Shown: piece by piece, positions 8,270 to 14,404 of the stretch
How positions within the stretch are numbered: position 1 is the stretch's first letter
How the letters are laid out: each line of letters starts with the position of its first letter
Source: Baffinella frigidus
Taxonomy: Eukaryota; Cryptophyceae; Cryptomonadales; Baffinellaceae
Length of the DNA: 29,037 bases
Assembly (NCBI GenBank): GCA_026770585.1
Contig: MU647063.1
Location: forward strand, 7,144-36,180
Direction: 5' to 3'
The notes under the pieces: model-generated
Told to the model about the DNA's origin: nothing
What the model saw: only the letters and a program-made list of their open reading frames with translations
The model's database searches: none
Program-made: the position numbers and the translations under genes

Positions 8270-10004
8270 AAGAGAGAAAGAGAGAGACCCCACGCGTCAG
8301 AAACCAATTGATTGAATGCCCACAAAAAACGGGAAATTCCGGGTGTTGCAGAGCGGAATCTATCCGCGGGAGACCCCTCGTGTCAAAGAGACCTTTGTTT
8401 ATTCGAGAGACCTCATGCGTCAGAGATTTATTTTTCAGTACGAGAGACCTCACGCCTGAGAGACCTTGATTCCGTTAGCGAAACCGCACGCGTCAGAGAG
8501 AAGAGACATTTGTTATTACGAGAGACCACACGCGTTACAGAGATGTTTCATAATAGGAAGCTGCAATGCGACACCTCAGGCATCAGAGATGTTGATTCCG
8601 TTAGCTAGACGGCACGTGTCAGGGAGACCCTTGATGTTACGAGAGACCGCACGCGTCACAGAGATCTTTCATAATAGAAAGCTGCAACGCGTGGCCTCAC
8701 GCGTGAGAGACGTTTGATTCTGTTAGCAAGACCTCGCGCGTGAGAGAGACCTTTGTTATTACGACAGACCTTCATAGGCTAACGGCCTGAAAATGGGGTA
8801 GTTAGGCATACGGCATTGCCTAGGACCTCCTACCGTAGGCCGAGGGATCCTAGGACCAAAAAGTCTCGGCCTACGGTAGGAGGTCCTAGGCAATGCCGTA
8901 GGCCTAACTACCCCATTTTCAGGCCGTCAGCCTATTAACCTCGCTCGTCACAGAGACCTTGGTTCATACGAGAGTTCGCACGCGTGAGAGATTTATTTGT
9001 TAATACGATAGACCTCCTCACGTGTCACAGAGACCGTTATTAATACCAACACAGCCACTGAGAGACCGCACGCGTTAGAGAGACTTTTATTAATGCCAAA
9101 ATAAGGGGACCGGGGGTCGATTCTCCTTTCGTGAGGTACAAATCCGGCAACGTTTGTTAAAAAACGATCAGTCAACCCGAGTGAGGCAGAGCTAGGAGTG
9201 GGTTGTGGCTGGATCTTCTTGCAACCACCAGCAACCCGTTGCGGCTTATAACCGGGTCGGGTATTGAAGCAAATTTCAGCTGAACCGGACAAATCTGTCC
9301 GTATCTCCCGTCAGCAATTCCGAGGCCCCTAGAGACTCCTGCCGTAGGGTCCTACGAATAAACCAAAAAAACAGGTTCCCGGATTCTTGCAAGGATCCGG
9401 TACAAGCTTATCCGGGGAAACCTATTTTCCTTGAGTTAGATGGCAAGGAAAATTACCACACAATTCGTTCTTATTAGTAATATTAAAGCATTTATGTAGT
9501 AATTTTCCTTGCCATCAAACTAAAGAAAAATAAATTTTCCCGGATAAAAGCTGCTACGGGTTGCTGGTGGAAGGCATTCGTGCAACAAGCTAACGCCAGC
9601 GAGGTACTTACAGCCTACGCATTGCCTACGGTAGGTAGGGGGGCTCCTATGACTATGCAAAACAATTTAAAAGTCGTAGGAGGAAGGAACCCTATCTGCC
9701 GTAGGCAATCTGTAGGCTCTAAGTACCTCGCTGGCATTAGCTTGCGGCATTAGCATGGAGCCCGGACGTTCGTCTTCCCCTTTATCAGTCCAAAGTTGAC
9801 GGATTCGTACCACATACCCAGGCTAGGCTAGACTGTCAACTTGAGAATAGTCCGTTAACCCGACGGAGGGCAGAGATAAGAGGAGTTCAGGGCGGGGCGT
9901 GACGAGATCTTCTTGCACGGCATGGAGCCGGGGAAGACGTAGAGCGTCACGTCCAGTTCCTCCTTCGTGATCGACGCAGGCAGCGGGCCATCCACGATCT
10001 CCGG
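3765..10004 (-). CDS. Gene B: PTGES2-like GST/thioredoxin-fold protein (six exons found, incomplete)
   Basis: The minus-strand exons at 10004-9904, 8084-8042, 7261-7208, 7149-7111, 4243-4184 and 3836-3765 have GT donors and AG acceptors, and their phases join without a frame break (101, 43, 54, 39, 60, 72 nt). In order they read like the thioredoxin/GST N-terminal domain of membrane-associated prostaglandin E synthase 2: a beta strand DVTLYVFPGSMPCKKI holding the active-site region, helix FLLDYYDVKYTLVQ, SKAEIEWSDYKFVP ending in the GST cis-proline Val-Pro, then ICDSPVIYSTLYP, matching the glutathione-binding Asp-Ser of the family, and VAGRQMTDAE after it. Human PTGES2 has Cys-x-x-Cys; here the first Cys is Ser (SMPC). 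The start, the transit sequence and most of the C-terminal helical domain were not found. Introns are loaded with heptamers, minisatellites and fold-back elements. Family assignment is from remembered family features; the exon joins are inference. Confidence 0.68.
3948..5600 (-). repeat. Tandem array of exon e junction copies (about nine units)
   Basis: The plus-strand string GAGTCGCAGATGTGCACC with TTGTTGATCACAGCCTGC recurs at about 3983, 4211, 4419, 4604, 4812, 4951, 5116, 5276 and 5541, spaced 139-265 bp apart. On the minus strand each unit is the intron acceptor GCGCGTGCAG followed by the first part of exon e (AVINKVHICDSP). Only the 4184-4243 copy has a complete open exon with a donor. 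The 3950-4007 copy keeps a GTGAGC donor but has an in-frame TGA. The others lose the exon end and run into a shared AT-rich segment (ACAATACTTGTAAGGGTTGT, CAAAGACTTAAAAGG). The array is thus built from an intron-exon boundary of gene B. Confidence 0.75.
4184..4243 (-). CDS. Gene B exon e (60 nt), the intact member of the array
   Basis: Minus strand: acceptor GCGTGCAG| at 4244, then 20 codons reading AIINKVHICDSPVIYSTLYP, donor CCCG|GTACAC at 4183. Phase 0 at both ends. ICDSPVI corresponds to the Asp/Glu-Ser loop of GST-fold proteins that binds the gamma-glutamyl part of glutathione. Confidence 0.68.
5606..5978. mobile_element. Nested fold-back element (373 bp)
   Basis: The outer ends pair: ATACGAAACCAGATTCAA at 5606 with the complement of TTGAATCTGGTTTCGCAT at 5961-5978, followed inside by GCTAT-type motifs. 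A second, tighter palindrome sits inside at 5728-5876, with ends CCACCAGCCCT and AGGGCTGGTGG and inner arms GAGCAAATCGACGATTTTCC. The part near 5650-5700 (TTTTGCTATCTTAGCCTCGG) resembles elements at 13452-13617 and 23391-23535. It looks like one palindrome inserted in another. Confidence 0.7.
6010..6140. repeat. Telomere-like heptamer array, TTTAGGG on plus strand
   Basis: Runs of TTTAGGG with TTTGGGG, TTCAGGG and TTGAGGG variants. It lies within the long intron between gene B exons d and e, so the sense strand carries CCCTAAA. Confidence 0.85.
6141..6644. other. Intronic spacer with one hairpin
   Basis: The hairpin CGGCAACAGTTGATGC (6207-6222) / GCATCAACTGTTGCCG (6233-6248) has 16-bp perfect arms and a 10-base loop. 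The rest includes GC-rich sequence at 6440-6530 with TGGCGCCTGGCGCCCAGG. I see no supported coding region; a minus-strand reading near 6520-6640 is open but unplaced. Confidence 0.5.
6645..6950. repeat. Telomere-like heptamer array interrupted by an exon d copy
   Basis: TTTAGGG, TTTGGGG and GTGTAGGG-type units on the plus strand at 6645-6716 and 6755-6950. Between them, at about 6717-6743, is a second copy of exon d on the minus strand (acceptor CTAAATCAG|, reading SLGCTLLPE) without the exon d end or a clear donor. Confidence 0.8.
6956..7003 (-). pseudogene. Duplicate of gene B exon c
   Basis: The minus strand reads MSKAEIEWLDYKFVPQ and ends at donor CAG|GTGATC (6955). It is about 85 percent identical to exon c at 7208-7261. 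It lacks a normal acceptor, because the heptamers on its upstream side are flipped (CCCTAAA on the plus strand at 7008-7055). With the partial exon d copy at 6717-6743 it shows that exons c and d were duplicated together. It may be a decayed or an alternative exon. Confidence 0.6.
7008..7055. repeat. Heptamer array in flipped orientation (CCCTAAA / CCCTCAA on plus strand)
   Basis: This short block reads CCCTAAACCCTAACCCCTCA and then CCCTCAACCCTCAACC on the plus strand, opposite to neighbouring arrays. It sits exactly at the broken upstream edge of the exon c duplicate, which suggests an inversion breakpoint. Confidence 0.75.
7111..7149 (-). CDS. Gene B exon d (39 nt)
   Basis: Minus strand: acceptor CAATCAG| at 7150, 13 codons reading SLGCTLLCNPDDS, donor TCG|GTAGAG at 7110. 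Phase 0 at both ends. It lies between the cis-Pro loop (exon c) and the Asp-Ser loop (exon e), where PTGES2 proteins have a beta-hairpin of variable sequence. Confidence 0.6.
7208..7261 (-). CDS. Gene B exon c (54 nt)
   Basis: Minus strand: acceptor CCGAGCAG| at 7262, 18 codons reading CGLSKAEIEWSDYKFVPQ, donor CAG|GTGAAC at 7207. Phase 0 at both ends. The pattern AEI-W-DYK-VP matches the PTGES2 segment of the form AEIKFSSYRKVP, ending in the cis-Pro dipeptide of thioredoxin-fold GSTs. Confidence 0.7.
7265..7525. repeat. Telomere-like heptamer/octamer array
   Basis: Successive blocks of GGGGTTA, GGGGTTTA and TTTAGG-type units on the plus strand, changing unit every 50-80 bp. It fills part of the intron between gene B exons b and c. 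Confidence 0.85.
7526..8035. repeat. Intronic spacer: dispersed motif, GAGCTAGG repeats, then heptamers
   Basis: At 7571-7586 is TTCTCAAGTTGACATG of the dispersed family. From 7680 to 7830 the word AGAGCTAGG or AGAGCTTG recurs six times in a degenerate repeat. From 7829 to 8035 a TTTAGGG-like array with TTTTAGG variants runs up to exon b, so the donor of exon b reads GTGCGCCATAAACCC. Confidence 0.7.
8042..8084 (-). CDS. Gene B exon b (43 nt)
   Basis: Minus strand: acceptor CGTGGCAG| at 8085, then one base completing a Ser codon from exon a and 14 codons reading FLLDYYDVKYTLVQ, donor CAG|GTGCGC at 8041. It matches the helix and second strand after the active site in PTGES2/glutaredoxin-type domains (FLDxxxxxY-V). 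Confidence 0.7.
8097..8290. repeat. Purine-rich GA microsatellite
   Basis: About 190 bp of (GA)n with GC interruptions on the plus strand. As the CT-rich sense strand of gene B it lies upstream of the exon b acceptor. It produces long open frames of Arg/Glu or Ser/Leu in every frame, which I regard as artefacts. Confidence 0.9.
8291..9090. repeat. Degenerate minisatellite GAGAGACC-CACGCGTCAGAGA, period about 45 bp
   Basis: Units with CGAGAGACCGCACGCGTCAG plus AGAGACCTTTGTTATTA recur about 14 times, some with the insert CATAATAGGAAGCTGCAA. The array is interrupted by the near-perfect hairpin element at 8774-8935. No gene is supported. Confidence 0.75.
8774..8935. mobile_element. Near-perfect 71-bp-arm hairpin element
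   Basis: Left arm 8774-8844 and right arm 8865-8935 are reverse complements with about two to three mismatches over 71 bp; the loop is 20 bases. The ends are ATAGGCTAACGGCCTG and CAGGCCGTCAGCCTAT. The arms contain the core CCTACGGTAGGAGGTCCTAG and GGCAATGCCGTAGGC seen in other elements. It interrupts the minisatellite and looks young because the arms are so alike. Confidence 0.85.
9225..9570. mobile_element. Fold-back element with inner GTAGTAATTTTC palindrome
   Basis: Outer ends: CCACCAGCAACCCGTTGC at 9225 and GCTACGGGTTGCTGGTGG ending at 9570. Inner arms: GGCAAGGAAAATTACCACAC at about 9451 and GTAGTAATTTTCCTTGCC at about 9498. About 345 bp, non-coding. It lies in the intron between gene B exons a and b. 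Confidence 0.75.
9597..9743. mobile_element. 147-bp palindromic element
   Basis: AAGCTAACGCCAGCGAGGTA at 9597 pairs with the complement of the right end (AAGCTAATGCCAGCGAGGTA). The inner arms carry CATTGCCTACGGTAGGTAGG. It is non-coding and adjacent to the 9225-9570 element. Confidence 0.8.
9788..9856. repeat. Dispersed TCAAGTTGACA / GTCAACTTT repeat copy
   Basis: CCAAAGTTGACGGATTCGTA, then CTGTCAACTTGAGAATAGTC, the reverse orientation of the copies at 1616 and 18313. It provides an in-frame stop just past gene B exon a if the intron is not removed. Confidence 0.65.
9904..10004 (-). CDS. Gene B exon a: active-site exon (101 nt)
   Basis: Minus strand: a long C/T-rich tract and CTCTGCAG| acceptor at 10005, then 33 codons plus 2 nt reading PEIVDGPLPASITKEELDVT followed by LYVFPGSMPCKKI, donor TC|GTCACG at 9903. 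The two leftover bases join the first base of exon b to give Ser. This is the first strand and active-site helix of a glutaredoxin/GST-like domain; the pattern is LYxFPGxxPCKK. If unspliced the frame continues to a TAA at 9855-9857. The N-terminal exon is not identified: upstream readings with SRVLGPSC and AHVLGPSR at about 10145 and 10500 are possible transit sequence, unproven. Confidence 0.7.
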
Positions 10005-10480
10005 CTGCAGAGTGGAGAGGGTGGAGAGGGTGAGAGAGAGGGAGAGGGACACGGAGGGGGGGGGGGGAGAACGAGAGAGCGACGCCGTGAGGAGGGAGGA
10101 GCTGAGCGCGATGAGACACAGCTGGGTCCCAGCACACGGGAGGGACGAGCAGGGAGGGAGGGGACACTCAAGGGTGTCCGCATGTAAGTGGGGGAGCTGT
10201 GAGTGTGTATTTTCTCTCTCCACACGCGGCGCTGCCACGCTCTCTCTCGTTCTCCTTCTAGGGGCGCGGGAGAAGAACTGATGGAGAGAGAAGAAGTTCT
10301 TCAAGGAGAGAGGATCAGTTCTGAGAGAGGATCAGTTCTTCGTGGGGGGGGAAACTGTGCTGTTCATGAGTGTGTATCTTCCCTCTCCACACGCTGCCAC
10401 GCACAGCACCGAGCGCGCTCTCTCGTTTTCCCTCTAGGGGCGTGGGAAAAGAACTGATCGCGAATCCTCTCTTGGAACAG
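10005..10480. repeat. Purine-rich tract and a two-copy segment of about 90 bp
   Basis: 10010-10075 is GA/G-rich (pyrimidine tract on the sense strand of exon a) and includes a run of about 13 G. Segments 10195-10281 and 10361-10458 are about 80 percent identical direct repeats, each holding GAGTGTGTAT, CTCTCCACACGC, a CTCTCTCGTT pyrimidine run and a CTAGGGGCG end. GCTGGGTCCCAGC at 10122 and GCTGGGTCCCAAC at 10483 are a further repeated word. It may be the promoter or leader area between gene B and the plus-strand gene at 10742. Confidence 0.6.
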
Positions 10481-10741
10481 CGGCTGGGTCCCAACACATG
10501 TGCGGAGCGGGGGACCTTTGAGGCAGAACCGCCCATCACAGAGGATTTTTTTTTCCGTTTGTGCCTCGTGCCCGGTCGGGAGGAAATGACGTTGGAATTC
10601 AGTAGTAAAATGAAAAAAAAACCTGTTGTTTTGCTTTACAGAGGATCGAGAATGTTCTCGATCATTCTCGAGTCGATAAGACAGTCGTATATTTGACCAG
10701 TATCACCTTACCGATTTTACCCTCACCTTTTCCTCATCACA

Positions 10742-11387
10742 ATGCCCCCCCACGGCGCAAACAAGGTCAAGAAGAAGGCCTCTCGCAGCACGAGGCGCTC
10801 CAGCGAGCACACCGCCAGCGCATCGGCGCCGAAGCACGTGTACGTGGTGGTGGTCACGCCAATGGAAGAAGATTTTGGCGAATACCTGAACCCTGCCTTT
10901 GTCCTCGGCGCCTTTCTCCGGAGGAAAAACGCGGAGCGAGCGAAAGACGCCTACCTCGAGGAGAACAACCTGAGCGAAAGTGGGAGCGGCGAGTTCGGCG
11001 AGAACTTGTACATGGGTGATGATGAAATTACTGGCTTCGACATCTCCATCACCAAGACGAGGCTCCGGTGAGGGGAGCGACGCTCCGCCGTCGTCCCAAA
11101 AGAGAACTCAGAGGAGAGGAGGGCTGCGGCGCCACACGCGGCCCACGGGGACGCGACAGCTGCTCTGTCGTCGTCTGAGACTAAGCTCACGCGCGTTAGG
11201 ACCCCCGCGGAGGCGTCGAGAGACACTCCACTCTCTGGGCGTCGAGAGTCAAAACTTCTACCAACAGCCCTCAGAGGGCGACGAATTTGCCTTTTACGGG
11301 CAGCTTGATTTGCACTGGAGTGAATCGGAGTCCATCGATTTTGGAACACCTGGAAACCTGGCCCACGAGCTAATCGAGCTGTATTGA
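10742..11387 (+). CDS. Two-exon plus-strand gene, unknown function
   Basis: The first exon, 10742-11067, starts with ATG after a C/T-rich leader (TTTTCCTCATCACA) and encodes a basic N-terminus (ANKVKKKASRSTRRSSE) followed by HVYVVVVTPMEEDFGEYLNP and AFVLGAFLRRKNAERAKDAY. It ends CTCCG|GTGAGG; unspliced, the frame meets TGA at 11069-11071. A second open segment in another frame ends at a TGA at 11385-11387 and reads EGDEFAFYGQLDLHWSESES near its end. Joining 11067 to an acceptor at 11249 (CGAGAG|T) keeps the frame; 11186 (CTAAG|C) would also work. The product would be about 150-175 residues, with a beta strand VYVVVV and an acidic C-terminal half. I recognise no family. It sits opposite to, and between the exons of, the minus-strand genes. 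Confidence 0.6.
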
Positions 11388-11399
11388 ACATATCACGGT

Positions 11400-11960
11400 C
11401 CTTTAGGCCCGTTAGGCCCTTCGAGCTCCCATCATAGGCGGACACTGGAACTGGTTCTGCAGAATGGCCCTGATTCCCTTAGGATCGGCAGCCCGAACGC
11501 TTCTATGCCCGACGGGCGGGTCCTTTGGGTCCTTGAGGTTCTTCGAGCTCCCAACATAGGCGGACACCGGAACTTGTTCTGAAGAAAGGCCATGCTTCCT
11601 TTTGGATCACACCAAGCTCCCCTGTACAGAGGATCGCGGCAGAACCGGCTAAAGGGTGATAGCGCCAGCGTGTAGCGAGTCTTTCTATCCGACCAAACAT
11701 ACGAAAATTCAAAATTACTACACTCTCCCTTGCTTGTACAGCTCCCGGGTTTTAACAAGGATGTTTGATCCGCCTCGTGTGGGACGTGGCGCGCTAAATC
11801 AGCTAGGGTCGTTGGAGTCGCTGAAGTGGAGGATTGCTGGACAGAGGGTCTTGTGAATGTGATCCGAAAGGAAGCATGGCTTTTCTGCAGGATGAGTTCC
11901 GGTGTCCGTCTATGGTGGGAGTTCAAAGAACCTCTAGGACCTGAAGGATCAATAAATTGC
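11400..11960. mobile_element. Mosaic of family TAGGCGGACACCGGAAC elements
   Basis: The word CATAGGCGGACACCGGAACT with GTTCTG-AGAA-GGCC occurs as 11424-11480, 11533-11605 and, inverted, 11858-11950. The stretch 11519-11658 is a full inverted copy of 24966-25106. CAAAATTACTACAC at 11709 is the shared core motif, and GCCTCGTGTGG at 11767-11777 is the same terminal word that ends other families. Non-coding. Confidence 0.65.
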
Positions 11961-12011
11961 CAATTCGACCGCGGCGAGCCAGGAGGAGAGGTAGGCTGAG
12001 ACATGAGAGCT

Positions 12012-12134
12012 CTACAGGGGAACCTCGCTCATAAGAAAGCGCGCCCCCCCTAGGACCAGCATAGGACACTAGGCATAGCCATACTGTAGGGTCCTAGGAG
12101 GAGGCAGTTTGGTATGAGCGAGGTACCCCTGTAG
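12012..12134. mobile_element. Fold-back element family TACAGGGGTACCTCGCTCAT, copy 1
   Basis: Ends CTACAGGGGAACCTCGCTCA and its complement at 12115-12134; centre with CCCCCCCTAGGACCAGCATA, TAGGCATAG and GTAGGGTCCTAGG. 123 bp, non-coding. Other copies: 12693-12816, 26164-26284, 26967-27089, and an expanded one at 14405-14966. Confidence 0.85.
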
Positions 12135-12350
12135 GCGATCACCCCGACGGGTGAGAGACTCGGAACTGGTTCTGTACTTGTCTAAAATGTACAGCTGTAC
12201 GAGCTCGTCCTAGCACGACCGTGCGGAAATAATTATGCCGCCCTGTGCTACGGATCCTACAAGGCTCGTATTATACGAGGATACACAAGCCCCCCCCCAG
12301 CCCTGGGGGGGGGGACATTTGGGCCCTTGTGTGGCTTCTGGTGCCTTTCT
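12135..12350. other. Short spacer, no gene seen
   Basis: Contains the small dyad CCCCCCCCCAGCCCTGGGGGGGGG at about 12291-12314 (written here only as a C9/G9 hairpin) and mixed sequence. I see nothing coding. Confidence 0.4.
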
Positions 12351-12511
12351 CCACACAGCAGACTTCGACGGGATTTTGAATAACCCCTAAGAGATGAGAC
12401 CTACGACCCTACGGTAGGCAACCCGTAGGGACATAGGGGGGTTCCTACGGAGAAGATAACGGAAACTCGGCCCGAGATGGGCCGAAAATCCCTTCGTAGC
12501 CCGCTGTGTGG
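12351..12511. mobile_element. MITE-like element, family CACACAG-CTACGAAGG, copy 2
   Basis: Inverted relative to copy 1: the left end CCACACAGCAGACTTCGACG matches the right side of copy 1 and the right end is the complement of CCACACAGCGGGCTACGAAG. The interior has CCTACGGTAGGCAACCCGTA. 161 bp. The longer open frames across it are chance. Confidence 0.85.
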
Positions 12512-12692
12512 GTTGCCAGACCAAAAAAACCGAAAACTCAAGGAAAGATTTGGAGGGCTTTCCCGAAATTTCCGAGCTCCGTTCTGGTCACTGGTGTCAC
12601 GCCGCGGAAACGGCAGGCGATGGTTGGGAGTCGCTGAAGCCTGTAGCGGTCGTGTTTGACAATTTATTGACCCAGGCTTTCCCCATTCCTGG

Positions 12693-12816
12693 TACAGGGG
12701 TACCTCGCTCATAAGAAACCGCCCCCCCCCCCCAGGACCACCATAGGGCCCTAGGCATGGTCCCTACTATAGGGTCCTAGGGGGGGGCGTTTTCCTATGA
12801 GCGAGGTACCCATGTA
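12693..12816. mobile_element. Fold-back element family TACAGGGGTACCTCGCTCAT, copy 2
   Basis: TACAGGGGTACCTCGCTCAT at the left, complement at the right with one change (CATGTA). The centre has C10, CAGGACCACCATAGGGCCCT and GTCCTAGGGGGGG. 124 bp. Confidence 0.85.
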
Positions 12817-12947
12817 AACCAGCTAGGATGGTTGGGAGTCGCTGAAGTGGAGGAGTGCTGGCAGGAGGGTCTTGCGGGTGGCGAGCGCGCGCAGTGTCGA
12901 CCTTGTGTGGGAGGTGGAGTTAGAATCCATCCGGAAAACGCCCAGCA

Positions 12948-12952
12948 TAGGT

Positions 12953-12990
<38 letters not shown>

Positions 12991-13022
12991 AGGTTGAGGG
13001 TTGAGGGTTGAGGGTGTAGGGT

Positions 13023-13054
<32 letters not shown>

Positions 13055-13060
13055 GGTAGA
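12948..13060. repeat. TTGAGGG heptamer array
   Basis: About 15 copies of GGGTTGA, a near-pure variant block distinct from the TTTAGGG block on the other side of the exon at 13064-13113. Confidence 0.95.
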
Positions 13061-13063
13061 GAC

Positions 13064-13113
13064 CCCTTGAGCTTGGCAGCAGGCGTCAGAGCCGCCCAAT
13101 CCAGGCCGAACCC
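13064..13113 (-). CDS. Exon of gene A (C-terminal) or gene B (N-terminal)
   Basis: Minus strand: acceptor CCCTAAACCAG| at 13114, 16 codons plus 2 nt reading GFGLDWAALTPAAKLK, donor GG|GTCTCT at 13063. Heptamer arrays touch both edges. It begins in phase 0, so it joins the exon at 13355-13412; its phase-2 end does not fit gene B exon a directly, so at least one exon is missing or it belongs to gene A. Confidence 0.5.
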
Positions 13114-13115
13114 CT

Positions 13116-13345
13116 GGTTTAGGGTTTAGGGTTTAGGGTTTAGGGTTTAGGGTTTAGGTTTCAGGGATTAGGGTTTAGGGTTTAGGGTTTAGGGTTTAGG
13201 GTTTAGGGTTGGGGGTGTAGGGTTTAGGGTTTAGGGTTCAGGGTTCAGGTTTCAGGGTTTAGGGTTCAGGGTTCAGGGTCTAGGGTTTAGGGTTCAGGGT
13301 TCAGGGTTCAGGGTTCAGGGTTCAGGGTTTGGAGTTTGGGGTTGA
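13116..13345. repeat. TTTAGGG / TTCAGGG heptamer array
   Basis: Plus-strand TTTAGGG grading into TTCAGGG. It fills the whole intron between the exons at 13064 and 13355, with no room for anything else. Confidence 0.95.
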
Positions 13346-13354
13346 GGGGTTCAC

Positions 13355-13412
13355 CTGAGTCGCAATGTCCTGCACGACGAAGAGGGCCTGCTCACGTGCG
13401 GCCATTTCAGTC
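13355..13412 (-). CDS. Exon reading TEMAAREQALFVVQDIATQ
   Basis: Minus strand: acceptor CAACAG| at 13413, donor CAG|GTGAAC at 13354. The reading is TEMAAREQALFVVQDIATQ; the ATG at 13405 could be a start codon instead. A DHHA2 domain ends with a strand of the type E-L-V-V-G-D, so EQALFVVQD could be the C-terminal part of gene A, but this is inference. A second, interrupted copy lies at about 13640-13870. Confidence 0.5.
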
Positions 13413-13451
13413 CTGTTGTTATTTTATAATGTTTTAAAAAATGATGAGGGT

Positions 13452-13617
13452 CCATTCAATTTAAACCCATTCAATGTAAACCCACTCAATTTAAACTGCC
13501 TTTTGCGCTATCATACTGGCTGATTATGTCAGATTTTGCTATCTTAGCTTCGACATAGCTTCACCTTAGGACAAAACCCACCCCACGATAGCGAAAACAC
13601 GGTTGAAATTGAATGGG
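13452..13617. mobile_element. Palindromic element, family CTATCTTAG
   Basis: Left CCATTCAATTTAAACCCAT and CTCAATTTAAACTGCCTTTT, right complement ending GGTTGAAATTGAATGGG, with GCGCTATC / GATAGCG inside. Related to 23391-23535. Non-coding. Confidence 0.7.
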
Positions 13618-13639
13618 CTTTCCCATGAATTTAGCTAGT

Positions 13640-13880
13640 CTGTTCCAGGAGTGACGGGCGCAATGTCCCACACGAGGCTATCCATGCGAACAGAATAAAA
13701 GGACATTTTAAAATTTGTGGGGAAACGATCACGTTTCCGTACGGACATGCTGACTTTTGGCGTGTTTCCTGGGCAGTAATCCAATGATTAACTTATGAAT
13801 ATGTTCGCATGGATAGCCTCGTGTGGTCATGCACGACCAAGAGGACCTGCTCCAGTTTCGCCATTTCAGTCGCGTCTCTT
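13640..13880 (-). pseudogene. Second copy of the TEMA exon, split by a 159-bp element
   Basis: On the minus strand 13870-13827 reads ATEMAKLEQVLLVVH and resumes at 13667 with DIAPVTPG. The intact paralogue at 13355-13412 has VVQDIA without interruption. Between lies the element at 13668-13826. The copy is therefore an exon duplicate disrupted by insertion. Confidence 0.65.
13668..13826. mobile_element. 159-bp TIR element inserted in an exon copy, TC target duplication
   Basis: TIRs of 24 bp: CCACACGAGGCTATCCATGC at the left and the complement at the right. Flanks are CAATGTC on the left and TCATGCAC on the right; the intact paralogue has CAATGTCCTGCAC, so the empty site is visible and a 2-bp TC duplication is implied. 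The end word CCACACGAGG is shared with family GCTAGAGGGGCC. Confidence 0.8.
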
Positions 13881-14404
13881 GATAAAATGTATCTCAGAAG
13901 CCGTCCATCTGAAGAGAGGTTGATAACTTATTGCCAAACAGTCAGCGTCAGTGTCGCACATGCTACGCATTGTGCCATTACTGTACCCCGTGTCGGCAAC
14001 TCATTCGAGCATTTTCCGGATGGATTCTAACTCCACCTCCTACCCGTCCATCTGCACTATTTCCGGTACAGATCGAAGAGATTTTAAGCGCTCAATGTAC
14101 AGCATGGCTTCAATGCCCACCTCAATCTAAGATAAATTCATTTATGAAGTGACCCCATGAATCTAGCTGGTCTATTTCAGGGGTGATTTAGCTGGTCTAT
14201 TCCAGGGGTGACGGGCGTAACTCCTGAGCGTTAACAGGCGTATCTCAAAACACCCTAAACCCTATACTATATACTCAGTACTCTATACCCTAGACATGTA
14301 CCTATACCCATACCCTGACCCCTGAACCCTAAATCCTAATCCCAAATCCTAAATCCTACACACTGAACCCTAAGGCATCGGAGCCTAGCAGTCAAGACCG
14401 AGCC
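13881..14404. other. Spacer with C-rich telomere-like decay
   Basis: 14155-14215 repeats TTTAGCTGGTCTATTCCAGG twice, sequence that also flanks the split exon copy near 13630. 14250-14376 holds degenerate CCCTAAA/CCCTATA units on the plus strand, opposite to most arrays in the window. No gene is supported. Confidence 0.5.

Noticed and set aside
8024-8453. Ser/Leu- or Arg/Glu-rich proteins from open frames over the GA satellite
   Set aside because: All frames are open because the repeat lacks stops; no start, splice or family evidence.
10951-11445. 164-codon minus-strand frame
   Set aside because: It is opposite the plus-strand gene at 10742-11387, which has better start and splice context.
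11432-12004. 190-codon minus-strand frame
   Set aside because: It covers several copies of a palindromic repeat and has no family features.
13809-14152. Plus-strand frames of 73 codons each
   Set aside because: They overlap the TIR element and the opposite-strand exon copy.
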